From the NCBI GenBank assembly GCA_030378015.1, contig JAUCGG010000023.1, positions 1 to 42,856 on the forward strand: a stretch of 42,856 nucleotides of DNA, written 5' to 3'. Shown piece after piece: positions 33,306-41,232 of this stretch. The number at the start of each line of letters is the position of its first letter. The first letter of the stretch is position 1. This DNA is from Desulfococcaceae bacterium HSG8 (GTDB lineage Bacteria; Desulfobacterota; Desulfobacteria; Desulfobacterales; 4be13). A program made the translations under genes and the position numbers. A model generated the notes under the pieces. The model worked only from the letters and a program-made list of their open reading frames with translations, made no database searches and was not told the origin of the DNA.

Positions 33306-34943
33306 ATGAAAACCATACAAAAAAAACAAAGCGATCCGCGGGTTGAAATCATTACATCCCGGCATTTTCTGCAATGGCTTCACGAACAGCGGATCAGCCT
33401 GGCATTCACCACTTATCAGACCAACCGCCTGTTTTTGCTGGGACTGAAACCGGACGGCGCTCTTTCCATATTTGAAAGGCTGTTTGACCGTCCCATGGGG
33501 TTATATGCGGATCCCGGGCGTTTATACATGAGTACCCGTTATCAGCTCTGGCAATCGGATAACATATTGGAGCCGGGCGAATTATACGAAGGATATGACT
33601 CGCTTTATGTGCCGCGGGTCAGCCATGTCACCGGCGATCTGGATATTCACGATGTGGCGTTGAACCAGGATAACGAGATCGTTTTCGTCAATACCCAGTA
33701 CAGTTGCCTCTCCGTGTTACACCCGCGCCACAGTTTCAGACCGGTTTGGAAACCTCCGTTTATTTCCGAACTGGTTCCCCAGGATCGCTGTCACCTGAAC
33801 GGCCTTGCCATGAAACACGGAAAACCGGCATATATGACAGCGGTAAGCCGTTCTGATGTTCCCTCCGGCTGGCGTTCCCGCCGGGAAGACGGCGGCTGCC
33901 TCATGGATGTGACAGCCGATGAAATCGTTCTGACCGGTCTGTCCATGCCGCATTCCCCCCGCATATATCAGGACAGGGTGTGGCTGCTCAATTCCGGGGC
34001 CGGTGAATTCGGGTATTTCGATTCGGACAGGTTCAACCCCGTGGTTTTCTGTCCGGGATACCTCAGGGGATTGGCTTTTCACGGCGATTTTGCCATTGTC
34101 GGCCTGTCAAAACCCCGGCATGACCGCACATTCATGGGGCTGCCCATAGATCGGGCTTTGGCGGCAAAAGACGCCGCACCCAGATGCGGGATTGCGGTCA
34201 TTGATCTGAAAAGCGGGTACATCGCTCACTGGGCAGATATCGAGGGCGTGGTGGTCGAACTCTACGATGTCGTCGTACTCCCTGATATCCGCAGACCTAT
34301 GGCTTTCGGATTCAAATCCGATGAGATTTCGCGTGTGATCACATTCAAGCACGACAGCGCGGTGGTCCGGCATACGCTGCCGGCATCTGACATGCCGGGC
34401 AGGGTCGGGTTGTCCCCGGGTCTTCCTTTGCCTTCGCGTTCGGTCATGACAGATTCACAGCCGGATCACGACGCATCCCCCGACCGCCTCGCCAAATATC
34501 GTTTTCAACTCAGCCTCGACATGACGGTTGAATCCGCGGTCAGCCAGTTTGAAACCCTCACTTTTCCCAATATCCGAAATCAGGCTCGGGAACGGAGGAT
34601 TCACGAACCGCTGATCGCCACGGTCTCCCTTCTTGATTCGGAGATGGTCGGCATGGCACTTGGCGAAACCCGGCCCGACGGAACCGCCTGGTTCACATCC
34701 CTGTTTGTAAACCCCGAACACCGGCGGCAAGGGATCGGTGATGCGCTGGTCAGAGCCTTGGGAAAAGCCTTCTCATCCCTCGGATACGACCGTATTCATA
34801 TCGGATGCCGCCCTGACTGGAGCGATTTCCCTTTGATCGAACATATTCTGAAAAAAAGGCGGTGGAATGAATTCTCGCCGCCTGAAGGTTCGCCAGCCAA
34901 ACCCTGGCGATATTTTCGCAAACATTTGAAACCTGTCATTTAG
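33306..34943 (+). CDS. TIGR03032-family protein fused to a GNAT acetyltransferase domain
   Basis: ATG 33306; the ribosome site is weak (GGA). The first ~370 residues match the TIGR03032/DUF4915 layout: FLQWLHEQRISLAFTTYQTN, RLFLLGLKPDG, DIHDVALNQDNEIVFVNTQY, SCLSVLHPRHSFRPVWKPPF and LNGLAMKHGKPAYMTAVSRS. This family is found in diverse bacteria and often occurs next to secreted or surface repeat proteins. The C-terminal ~115 residues form a GNAT domain: VGMALGETRPDGTAWFTSLF, then VNPEHRRQGIGDALVRALG, which carries the acetyl-CoA-binding R/Q-x-x-G-x-G/A. It ends with IHIGCRPDWSDFPLIEHIL. A fused acyl/acetyltransferase suggests modification of an amine on a protein or sugar. It lies 22 bases before the VCBS gene and may be cotranscribed. 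Confidence 0.8.
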   Translation: MKTIQKKQSDPRVEIITSRHFLQWLHEQRISLAFTTYQTNRLFLLGLKPDGALSIFERLFDRPMGLYADPGRLYMSTRYQLWQSDNILEPGELYEGYDSLYVPRVSHVTGDLDIHDVALNQDNEIVFVNTQYSCLSVLHPRHSFRPVWKPPFISELVPQDRCHLNGLAMKHGKPAYMTAVSRSDVPSGWRSRREDGGCLMDVTADEIVLTGLSMPHSPRIYQDRVWLLNSGAGEFGYFDSDRFNPVVFCPGYLRGLAFHGDFAIVGLSKPRHDRTFMGLPIDRALAAKDAAPRCGIAVIDLKSGYIAHWADIEGVVVELYDVVVLPDIRRPMAFGFKSDEISRVITFKHDSAVVRHTLPASDMPGRVGLSPGLPLPSRSVMTDSQPDHDASPDRLAKYRFQLSLDMTVESAVSQFETLTFPNIRNQARERRIHEPLIATVSLLDSEMVGMALGETRPDGTAWFTSLFVNPEHRRQGIGDALVRALGKAFSSLGYDRIHIGCRPDWSDFPLIEHILKKRRWNEFSPPEGSPAKPWRYFRKHLKPVI

Positions 34944-34965
34944 CCAACTGTGGAAGGAGATAAAC

Positions 34966-37149
34966 ATGCCGATTTTTTTAAATATTCATAACCCAGAATC
35001 TGATCTCGGAGAATCGGTAAAGGGACATTACCCGACATTTTCTGATATTGAAACAGATGACCCTGAAGAAAATGAACTCTGCAAGAAAGTCGGAATCCTG
35101 AGCCGGGGGCTGTTTAGAAAAATAATCCGAAAAGTGAGGGGTTTCATGTTCAGATGGCAGAAAGCGTTTTCGAGTGCTTATGGGAAAAAACCCGGGTTTC
35201 CCTGCCGTTCTCTGAACCGAACCGGATACACACGTATTCGAAAAAGCCTCATCCGGGGCGTGGTAATTGCTGCAAGCGGAATGATACTGATCGCTGGTTC
35301 CGCTCATGCTGTGACATTTATCCGGCAGCCCGATTTAAATAACCCCTTCGGCACGCTGCTGTACGCCCCTCTGTCCTTCTCCTGGTTTACAAAACCGGCC
35401 ATTGCGGACATAGACGGGGACGGGGATTCGGATGTCGTTATCGGGAGTCATACCGGTTACATGAGCTATTATAAAAATACGGGATCGGGTTCCGAACCTG
35501 AATTTACGGAAATGGTCGGCGCGGGGAATCCGTTCTATGGGATCAACCCGGGAAAATACAGCGATCCGGCTTTTGCTGATATAGACGGAGACGGGGACAT
35601 GGATGCCTTTGTCGGTGCCGAGGATGGTCAGATCAGGTATTATAAAAACACGGGATCAGCTTCTGTCCCTGCATATACGGAAATAAACGGCGAGGAAAAC
35701 CCCTTCAACGGCGTTGACGTGGGAAGATACAGCGCGCCGGGTTTTGCTGATACAGATTCGGACGGGGACATGGACGCATTTATCGGGGAGGTTGACGGCG
35801 TTATAAATTATTACCAAAACACGGGGTCGGCTTCATTACCGGTGTTTACAGAAATATCCGGTACATCCGCTCTTTTTAATGGTGTGGACGTCGGTTATAT
35901 GAGCGTTCCGGGGTTTGCCGACATAGATGCGGACGGGGATACGGATGCTTTTATCGGAAATAATGACGGCTCCGTTATGTATCAGAAAAACACGGGTTCA
36001 GGTTCTGTCCCTGTTTTTACAGAAATGACCGGCGCGGCGAATCCGTTTGACGGTATGCAGGTGAGTTCCAGGAGTGCCCCGGTCTTTACGGACATAGACG
36101 CGGACGGGGATATGGATGCATTCATCGGCATGGGTGAAATGACTATCAACTATTACCAAAATACGGGCACGCCTTCGGCTCCGGCATTTGTCCTGGAAAC
36201 CGCAGATGTGGGCAGAGAGGCTGCCATATCCTTTGCTGACATAGACGGCGACGGAGACCTGGATGCATTTATCGGGGAGGAATACGGAACCGTCAGCTAT
36301 TACCGGAATACAGGCTCGGGTACGGTGCCTGAGTTTACGAAAACAAACGACAAGCCTGACTCCTTTAACTGCCTGAATACAGAATATAACAGCAAACCGG
36401 CCTTTACTGACGCAGATGGTGACGGGGATATGGATGCCTTTATCGGGGAGTATTTAGGAACCATCAGGTATTGCCAGAATACAGGCTCAGGTTCAGCCCC
36501 GTTTTTCGAGGAAAAAACCGGCGCTGATAATCCTCTGAATGGCGTGAATGTGGAAGAATCCAGCGCCCCGGCCTTTACGGACATAGACGGCGACGGGGAT
36601 ATGGATGCCTTTATCGGGGAGTACGAGGGAATTATCAGGTATTACCAAAACACGGGATCGGCTTCCGTTCCTGTGTTTACCGAGAGAACCGGCACGGGCA
36701 ATCCTTTCAACGGGGCAGATGTGGGAGATAACAGCGTACCGGCCTTTACGGATGTGGACGGCGACGGGGATATGGACGCTTTTATCGGGGAGTACTATGG
36801 AAGTATCAGGTATTACCAAAACGCGGGATCGGTTTCAACGCCTGTGTTTACGGAAATGACTGGCAGGGATAATCCTTTCAACGGGGTGAATTTATCTTGG
36901 AACAGTTTCCCGGCCTTTGCCGATATAAATGACGACGGGGATATGGAAGCATTCATCGGGGAGAGCTTTGGCCGTATAATTTATTATGAACAGCTATCCG
37001 GACAGTTCAGCCTGACAGATGCCATACTGGTTTTGAAACTCCTGACTGGTATCCGGGGTGAACCTGTTTTAAAGGAAAGCGATGTCAACGGTGACGGACG
37101 GATTGATCTGACTGATCTTGTTATTATCCTGCGATCCCTAGGCAAATAA
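34966..37149 (+). CDS. Exported FG-GAP/VCBS repeat protein with long N-extension and dockerin-like end
   Basis: ATG 34966 follows AAGGAG at 7 bases. The first ~90 residues are hydrophilic (starting MPIFLNIHNPESDLGES). A signal-like hydrophobic segment then follows at ~95-115 (SLIRGVVIAASGMILIAGSA, ending AHA), so the start codon may be internal to the true gene or the signal unusually long. Ten tandem blades of about 60 residues follow, each containing PAFTDIDGDGDMDAFIGE, YYQNTGSASVPVF and a NPFNGVDVG-like loop. This is the calcium-binding FG-GAP beta-propeller pattern. The C-terminal 60 residues (SLTDAILVLKLLTGI, then ESDVNGDGRIDLTDLVIILR) form a dockerin-like calcium module, similar to the remnant at 3894-4292. 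Probably surface-exposed, perhaps a substrate of the TIGR03032-GNAT protein encoded just upstream. Confidence 0.8.
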   Translation: MPIFLNIHNPESDLGESVKGHYPTFSDIETDDPEENELCKKVGILSRGLFRKIIRKVRGFMFRWQKAFSSAYGKKPGFPCRSLNRTGYTRIRKSLIRGVVIAASGMILIAGSAHAVTFIRQPDLNNPFGTLLYAPLSFSWFTKPAIADIDGDGDSDVVIGSHTGYMSYYKNTGSGSEPEFTEMVGAGNPFYGINPGKYSDPAFADIDGDGDMDAFVGAEDGQIRYYKNTGSASVPAYTEINGEENPFNGVDVGRYSAPGFADTDSDGDMDAFIGEVDGVINYYQNTGSASLPVFTEISGTSALFNGVDVGYMSVPGFADIDADGDTDAFIGNNDGSVMYQKNTGSGSVPVFTEMTGAANPFDGMQVSSRSAPVFTDIDADGDMDAFIGMGEMTINYYQNTGTPSAPAFVLETADVGREAAISFADIDGDGDLDAFIGEEYGTVSYYRNTGSGTVPEFTKTNDKPDSFNCLNTEYNSKPAFTDADGDGDMDAFIGEYLGTIRYCQNTGSGSAPFFEEKTGADNPLNGVNVEESSAPAFTDIDGDGDMDAFIGEYEGIIRYYQNTGSASVPVFTERTGTGNPFNGADVGDNSVPAFTDVDGDGDMDAFIGEYYGSIRYYQNAGSVSTPVFTEMTGRDNPFNGVNLSWNSFPAFADINDDGDMEAFIGESFGRIIYYEQLSGQFSLTDAILVLKLLTGIRGEPVLKESDVNGDGRIDLTDLVIILRSLGK

Positions 37150-37302
37150 TATAATATAGTGACCTGAAAGTGCGGTTGCTAACTGCTAACTAATGCTTGC
37201 AATTTTTCAGCAGTTGTGTATGTTATGCTGATTACAGATATAAATGGCCATGATCTTCGTTCGGACCACATGGCTCGGCTCGGCACTTCAGCGTGAGATC
37301 AG

Positions 37303-37386
37303 TTGACAAATCCGAGCCATGTCACCGCCGGATTTGTCAGTCCGGCGGGAGCAAAAGCGGATGAATGGCCGAAACGAAGATCAGAG
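37303..37386 (+). repeat. Direct repeat, copy 1 (GCCGGATTTGTCAGTCCGGC hairpin)
   Basis: Starting TTGACAAATCCGAGCCATGT, the same 84-base sequence (one base different in length) returns at 37669-37751. Between the copies lie CACGGATAAACACGGAT-type repeats and 37518-37626, a palindrome cluster (GTTCCCAAACTCCGTTTGGG). No gene is present from 37150 to 37838. Confidence 0.75.
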
Positions 37387-37517
37387 TCGTACAGACGTAT
37401 GCGCACGGATCATTTCTGTAATAAAATCCGTGTGTATCCGTGTCCTACTATATCGCGGGAATCAGGACACGGATGAACACGGATCACTTTCAACGAAATC
37501 CGGGCCGCAGGACACAG

Positions 37518-37626
37518 TCCTCGTTCCCAAACTCCGTTTGGGAACGCAATTGCAGGCAAAACTCCGTTTTGCATGGCAGACAGAGTCTGCCGGGCAGGTG
37601 TGTTCCCAAACGGAGTCCGGGAACAA
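37518..37626. repeat. GTTCCCAAACTCCGTTTGGGAA palindrome cluster
   Basis: Reads CGTTCCCAAACTCCGTTTGG, then GCAATTGCAGGCAAAACTCC and GTGTTCCCAAACGGAGTCC. It is the reverse complement, with small changes, of the cluster within 13847-13948, where it is buried inside a larger element. Confidence 0.7.
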
Positions 37627-37668
37627 GGACACATACTGAACCTGACACTTTTAATTACACCCGGACGA

Positions 37669-37751
37669 TTGACAAATCCGAGCCATGTCACCGCCGGATT
37701 TGTCAGTCCGGCGGGAGCAAAGCGGATGAATGGCCGAAACGAAGATCAGAG
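37669..37751 (+). repeat. Direct repeat, copy 2 (GCCGGATTTGTCAGTCCGGC hairpin)
   Basis: Second copy of 37303-37386, with identical outer blocks and one A fewer in AGCAAAGCGG. Recombination between the two direct copies would delete about 370 bases. Confidence 0.75.
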
Positions 37752-37838
37752 CCATATAAATATCATTTATCCGGGTTTGATTTTATATCAATTATTTGAT
37801 AAATTTATAAAAATATTGCAAGTAAAGAGGACAGCATT

Positions 37839-38750
37839 ATGCCAGAATCGCCGCTGACACTGCTGGTAGCAGATGATGAGCCCCTCGCTCTCAGTTTTCT
37901 TAAAACACTGCTCAGAAATGAAAATTATCATATTGTTACTGCTGAAGATGGTGAGAAAGCCTGGAGATTGCTGGAAGCGTCCCCTTCGGATTTTGACGCC
38001 GTCATTCTGGATCGGATGATGCCTGGCATGACCGGTATGCAGGTGCTGACTATGATGAAAGCACATGACCTGTTGAAAATGGTTCCGGTGATATTCCAGA
38101 CTTCGATGAATGAAGATGAAGACATCCTTGAAGGGTTCCAGGCTGGCGCGGATTATTATCTCACCAAGCCCTACCGCCAAGAGATTCTCCTGTCCGTAGT
38201 GAAAACCGCTGCTTATGGTTATACCAATTACAAATCCATGCAGAAAAGTCTTGAAAAGACCACAGACACACTCATGCTCATGAAAACAGGACTTTTTGAA
38301 TTCCGGAATATGGATGAGGCACAGAGACTGTCTTCGCTGCTGGCAGGGGTATGTCCTGATCCGAGCCGGGCAGTGCTCGGATTGTGGGAACTTATGATCA
38401 ATGCGGTGGAACATGGCAACCTGGGGATTGACTATGATGAAAAATCACGGCTTATCGAAAGGGATGAATGGAGCATAGAAGTGGAAAAACGAATGGCTAT
38501 GCCGGAAAACGCGTTGAAAAAAGCTGCTGTTGAATTTGAAAACTCAGCAGATGAAGTCCGGTTCCTGATCCGGGACCAGGGAACCGGGTTTGACTGGCAT
38601 TCATTTATGGAATTAAAACCGGAGCGGGCCTTTGATCCCCACGGAAGAGGCATCCACCTGGCCCGGACCATCAGCTTTGATCAGGTCGAATATCTCGGAA
38701 CCGGCAGTGAAGTGCTGGCAGTGATTCGCAGGGAGTCATCTGTCACTTAA
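37839..38750 (+). CDS. Response regulator receiver fused to a SpoIIAB/RsbW-type ATPase domain
   Basis: ATG 37839 follows GAGG at 8 bases. Residues 1-125 form a receiver domain with acidic pair Asp12-Asp13, phospho-acceptor Asp58 (VILDRMMPGM) and Lys of TKPYR. The second half is a histidine-kinase-like ATPase of the anti-sigma/serine-kinase kind: LGLWELMINAVEHGNLG (N box), RFLIRDQGTGF (G1) and HGRGIHLAR (G2). It has no DHp domain, so it probably phosphorylates a STAS anti-anti-sigma protein rather than a histidine. Phosphorylation of Asp58 would couple a two-component signal to this activity. The gene ends 8 bases inside the opposite-strand regulator at 38743-40770. Its best partner is the STAS protein at 40894-41205. 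About 303 residues. Confidence 0.8.
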   Translation: MPESPLTLLVADDEPLALSFLKTLLRNENYHIVTAEDGEKAWRLLEASPSDFDAVILDRMMPGMTGMQVLTMMKAHDLLKMVPVIFQTSMNEDEDILEGFQAGADYYLTKPYRQEILLSVVKTAAYGYTNYKSMQKSLEKTTDTLMLMKTGLFEFRNMDEAQRLSSLLAGVCPDPSRAVLGLWELMINAVEHGNLGIDYDEKSRLIERDEWSIEVEKRMAMPENALKKAAVEFENSADEVRFLIRDQGTGFDWHSFMELKPERAFDPHGRGIHLARTISFDQVEYLGTGSEVLAVIRRESSVT

Positions 38751-40770
38751 TCATCCAAGTCAGCGTAACTTTGTTGCCTGTGGCATTGTACATTACCCGG
38801 TCCACAGACATACCTGCGATATATATCCCTCTCCCCGAGGAACTGCTGATATTGTTGTTAGCTCTCGGATCAGAAATGCTTTCCACCTCAAAGCCGCTTC
38901 CTTCGTCTTCAACTGAGACTTCCAGTTTTTCCGGACTGTACTGGCATTCTATACGAATCAGTTTATCACCGCATTTTTCCGAATTCATGCGGTTTTCAAA
39001 CATATCCCGGTATTTTTCCGAATCAAAGAATTCAGGATTTTTTTTCAGATCTGTCAGTTTCAGATTGCCATGTTCAATAGCGTTCAGCAGAACTTCAAAG
39101 AACGCGACCCTCAGCTTTCCTGTTTTTTCAGAAGAAAGCCCGGATTTTTCCGCAACATGCCCCATAAAAAAGTCGGTCACATCGTCAATCCGGATGTGCC
39201 TGGTTTTCATCTCAAGAAGATATTTGTTTGAGGAACAGAATCGGTTCCACGGTCTGGTGCAAGTGTTGCCATTATCCTCATCAAAAAGGCTGACAGCCAG
39301 TATGATAACATCATCCTGGAAACAGCTATGTTTTTGTTGAAAATCTTCAGCACTTTCTTTAATACACTCCACCAAGCTGGATATATCATGCTTTTCTTTT
39401 CCGATACTCTGTTTCACGCCGTTCAGTCCGAAAATTTCACCTTTTTCGGATCGTACTTCCGTTATTCCGTCAGTAAATGCAACGAGCAAATCATCTTCTG
39501 ACAGCGACAGGGTGACATCTTCATAAACAGCGTCATGAAAAGCCCCCAGGGGAAATCCCGTGGGTTCCAGGCATATGTTTTCATGATTCCTGAGAATAAT
39601 CGGGGCCGGGATGCCGCAAAGGCAATAAGTAAGGGTCATGGCCTCCAGATCAATCTGTGCGCAAAAGGATGCGATAATATCATCCGGGAGGGTGATCCGG
39701 GACACGATATCATTCAGATGCCTGCATATCATGGCCGGGTTAGTATAGGTTTCCGCTATCTCCCTGAAAAGTGTTTTTGCAGTGTTTGCTGTCATGGCCG
39801 CGGGAATTCCGTGACCTGTGACATCTGCAAGAAAAATGAGCAGACATTTCTCGCTGATTTTCAGGAACTCCACCACATCACCGCCAACATTTTCAGCAGG
39901 AAGACATTTCACATTGATTCTTAATCCTTTTATCATGGGTAGCTGCGGTTTTACAATCAGATCGTAAATTTCCTTTGCCCTGGACATTTCAAGGTTAAAA
40001 ATATCTTCCTGTTTCTTCTTTTCCGTAATATCTTCAACAAAGCCCTCAATATAAAGCAGTCCGCCATCGTCATTTAAGGCAGCGCGCAGCGTCACTTTGG
40101 CAAAAATAATGCTTTTGTCTTTACGAAAAAACTCATCTTCAATCGTCATCCATTCCCCATATTCCAAGATATGCTGAATCAGGGATTCTCGCTGGGAAGG
40201 TTGGATATATAAATGTTCAGCGATATTTGTTACGGAAGAAATCATCTCATCCGGAGACGAATACCCCAACATCCTGGCCAGTACCGGATTCACGCTGATA
40301 AACCTTCCTTCCGGAGAAGACTGGTAGATACCGATAGGCGCGCTTTCCCATATATTCTGATAGTTCTGTTCAGCCCGTTTCAGTTCCTTTCTCAGACGCT
40401 GTCTGTCCGCTGCGGACCCAACAGCAAGCCTGAGCGCGGATACATTCACCGGTTTCTGAAGAAAATCAATGCCCCCGAGTTTCATGAACTCCACAGCAAT
40501 ATTGATATCCCCCCGGCCTGTTACAGCAATAACGATGGTGTCCGGGTATATCCGTAACACTTCTTCTGTCAGTTCCAAACCGCTCATGCCCGGCATATGG
40601 ATATCCGTGATAAGAATATCTGCCGGATCATCCCGGAGTAAAGCCAATGCCTCCTTACCGGAACTGGCTATACGGGGGGTATAGGACATCTTCGTCAACG
40701 CGTAAGAGATGAAGCTCGCAAGGGAGGCATCATCGTCCACGACAAGCAGATTTAATTTGTGATTTATCAT
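38743..40770 (-). CDS. Receiver-PAS-PP2C(SpoIIE)-HATPase signalling protein
   Basis: ATG 40770 lies at the edge of the heptamer repeat and has no clear ribosome site. The receiver domain (residues 1-120) has Asp12-Asp13 and acceptor Asp56 (ILITDIHMPGM). A PAS region (~135-260) starts QNIWESAPIGIYQSSPEGRF and ends with GFVEDITEKKKQE. The PP2C/SpoIIE phosphatase domain (~270-490) has AENVGGDVVEFLKI, IFLADVTGHGIPAAMTAN, LDDGI-like VAFTDGITEVRSEKGE and QDDVIILAV. The last ~150 residues are an RsbW-like ATPase: FFEVLLNAIEHGNL, EVSVEDEGSGF and SGRGIYIAG. So one polypeptide carries a receiver, a phosphatase and a kinase-type domain, able in principle both to remove and add phosphate on the STAS partner. 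675 residues; ends 8 bases into its convergent neighbour. Confidence 0.85.
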   Translation of the reverse strand: MINHKLNLLVVDDDASLASFISYALTKMSYTPRIASSGKEALALLRDDPADILITDIHMPGMSGLELTEEVLRIYPDTIVIAVTGRGDINIAVEFMKLGGIDFLQKPVNVSALRLAVGSAADRQRLRKELKRAEQNYQNIWESAPIGIYQSSPEGRFISVNPVLARMLGYSSPDEMISSVTNIAEHLYIQPSQRESLIQHILEYGEWMTIEDEFFRKDKSIIFAKVTLRAALNDDGGLLYIEGFVEDITEKKKQEDIFNLEMSRAKEIYDLIVKPQLPMIKGLRINVKCLPAENVGGDVVEFLKISEKCLLIFLADVTGHGIPAAMTANTAKTLFREIAETYTNPAMICRHLNDIVSRITLPDDIIASFCAQIDLEAMTLTYCLCGIPAPIILRNHENICLEPTGFPLGAFHDAVYEDVTLSLSEDDLLVAFTDGITEVRSEKGEIFGLNGVKQSIGKEKHDISSLVECIKESAEDFQQKHSCFQDDVIILAVSLFDEDNGNTCTRPWNRFCSSNKYLLEMKTRHIRIDDVTDFFMGHVAEKSGLSSEKTGKLRVAFFEVLLNAIEHGNLKLTDLKKNPEFFDSEKYRDMFENRMNSEKCGDKLIRIECQYSPEKLEVSVEDEGSGFEVESISDPRANNNISSSSGRGIYIAGMSVDRVMYNATGNKVTLTWMIK

Positions 40771-40887
40771 ACGATTTGCGATTTGTGATTTACGATTTAC
40801 GATTTACGATTTACGATTTACGATTTACGATTCGGACGGACAGAAATCGTAAATCTAAAATCGTAAATCTAAAATCGTAAATCGTAA
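40771..40887. repeat. Heptameric repeats (GATTTAC / GTAAATC) in inverted halves
   Basis: From 40771 the plus strand reads ACGATTT-type 7-base units about nine times. After a short spacer (CGGACGGACAGA) the complement AAATCGTAAATCTA runs about five times. The tract fills the leader between the STAS gene and the phosphatase start, so it also forms a large stem in transcripts reading into the phosphatase gene. Confidence 0.8.
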
Positions 40888-40893
40888 ATCAGC

Positions 40894-41205
40894 TTAAATC
40901 TTTATCTCCGGAATCAGTTTGTCCAGCATGAGGGATTCAAATATTTCTCTTATGGAGTCATTGAGCGGTGCGACATATATTGTGCCGTTCTTTGACTTAA
41001 ATCGCCTGTAAAACATTAAAATTTTTCCTATACCATGACTGTTGATCAGGTTCGTGTCTCCGAAATCAATAACAATTTCCTTTTCGCCTTTGTTATAAAG
41101 TTCCATCAGGACTGTCTTGAATTCCTCGCCTGTTTTCAGATCATCAATATCTCTGAGTATCCTGACAACCACCCTGTTTCCGATTCGCTCTGTTGATGTA
41201 ACCAT
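40894..41205 (-). CDS. STAS-domain anti-anti-sigma factor
   Basis: ATG 41205 follows GAGGAAC. The 103-residue product is a single STAS domain, with VVVRILRDIDDLKTGEEF, EIVIDFGDTNLINSHGIGKI and FKSKNGTIYVAPLND. Ser56, in NLINSHGIG, matches the serine phosphorylated by RsbW/SpoIIAB-type kinases. Such proteins release a sigma factor or bind another effector when unphosphorylated. It is the only STAS protein in this cluster and thus the probable substrate of the two ATPase-domain proteins nearby and of the PP2C domain. It is 27 bases downstream of the RsbRD-MCP gene and likely in the same operon. Confidence 0.85.
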   Translation of the reverse strand: MVTSTERIGNRVVVRILRDIDDLKTGEEFKTVLMELYNKGEKEIVIDFGDTNLINSHGIGKILMFYRRFKSKNGTIYVAPLNDSIREIFESLMLDKLIPEIKI

Positions 41206-41232
41206 TTTGTTCCTCCGAATTTCGTATATTAA

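Noticed and set aside
38743..40770. Classic hybrid histidine kinase
   Set aside because: No DHp/His box is present; the ATPase domain is of the RsbW/SpoIIAB kind, next to a PP2C domain.
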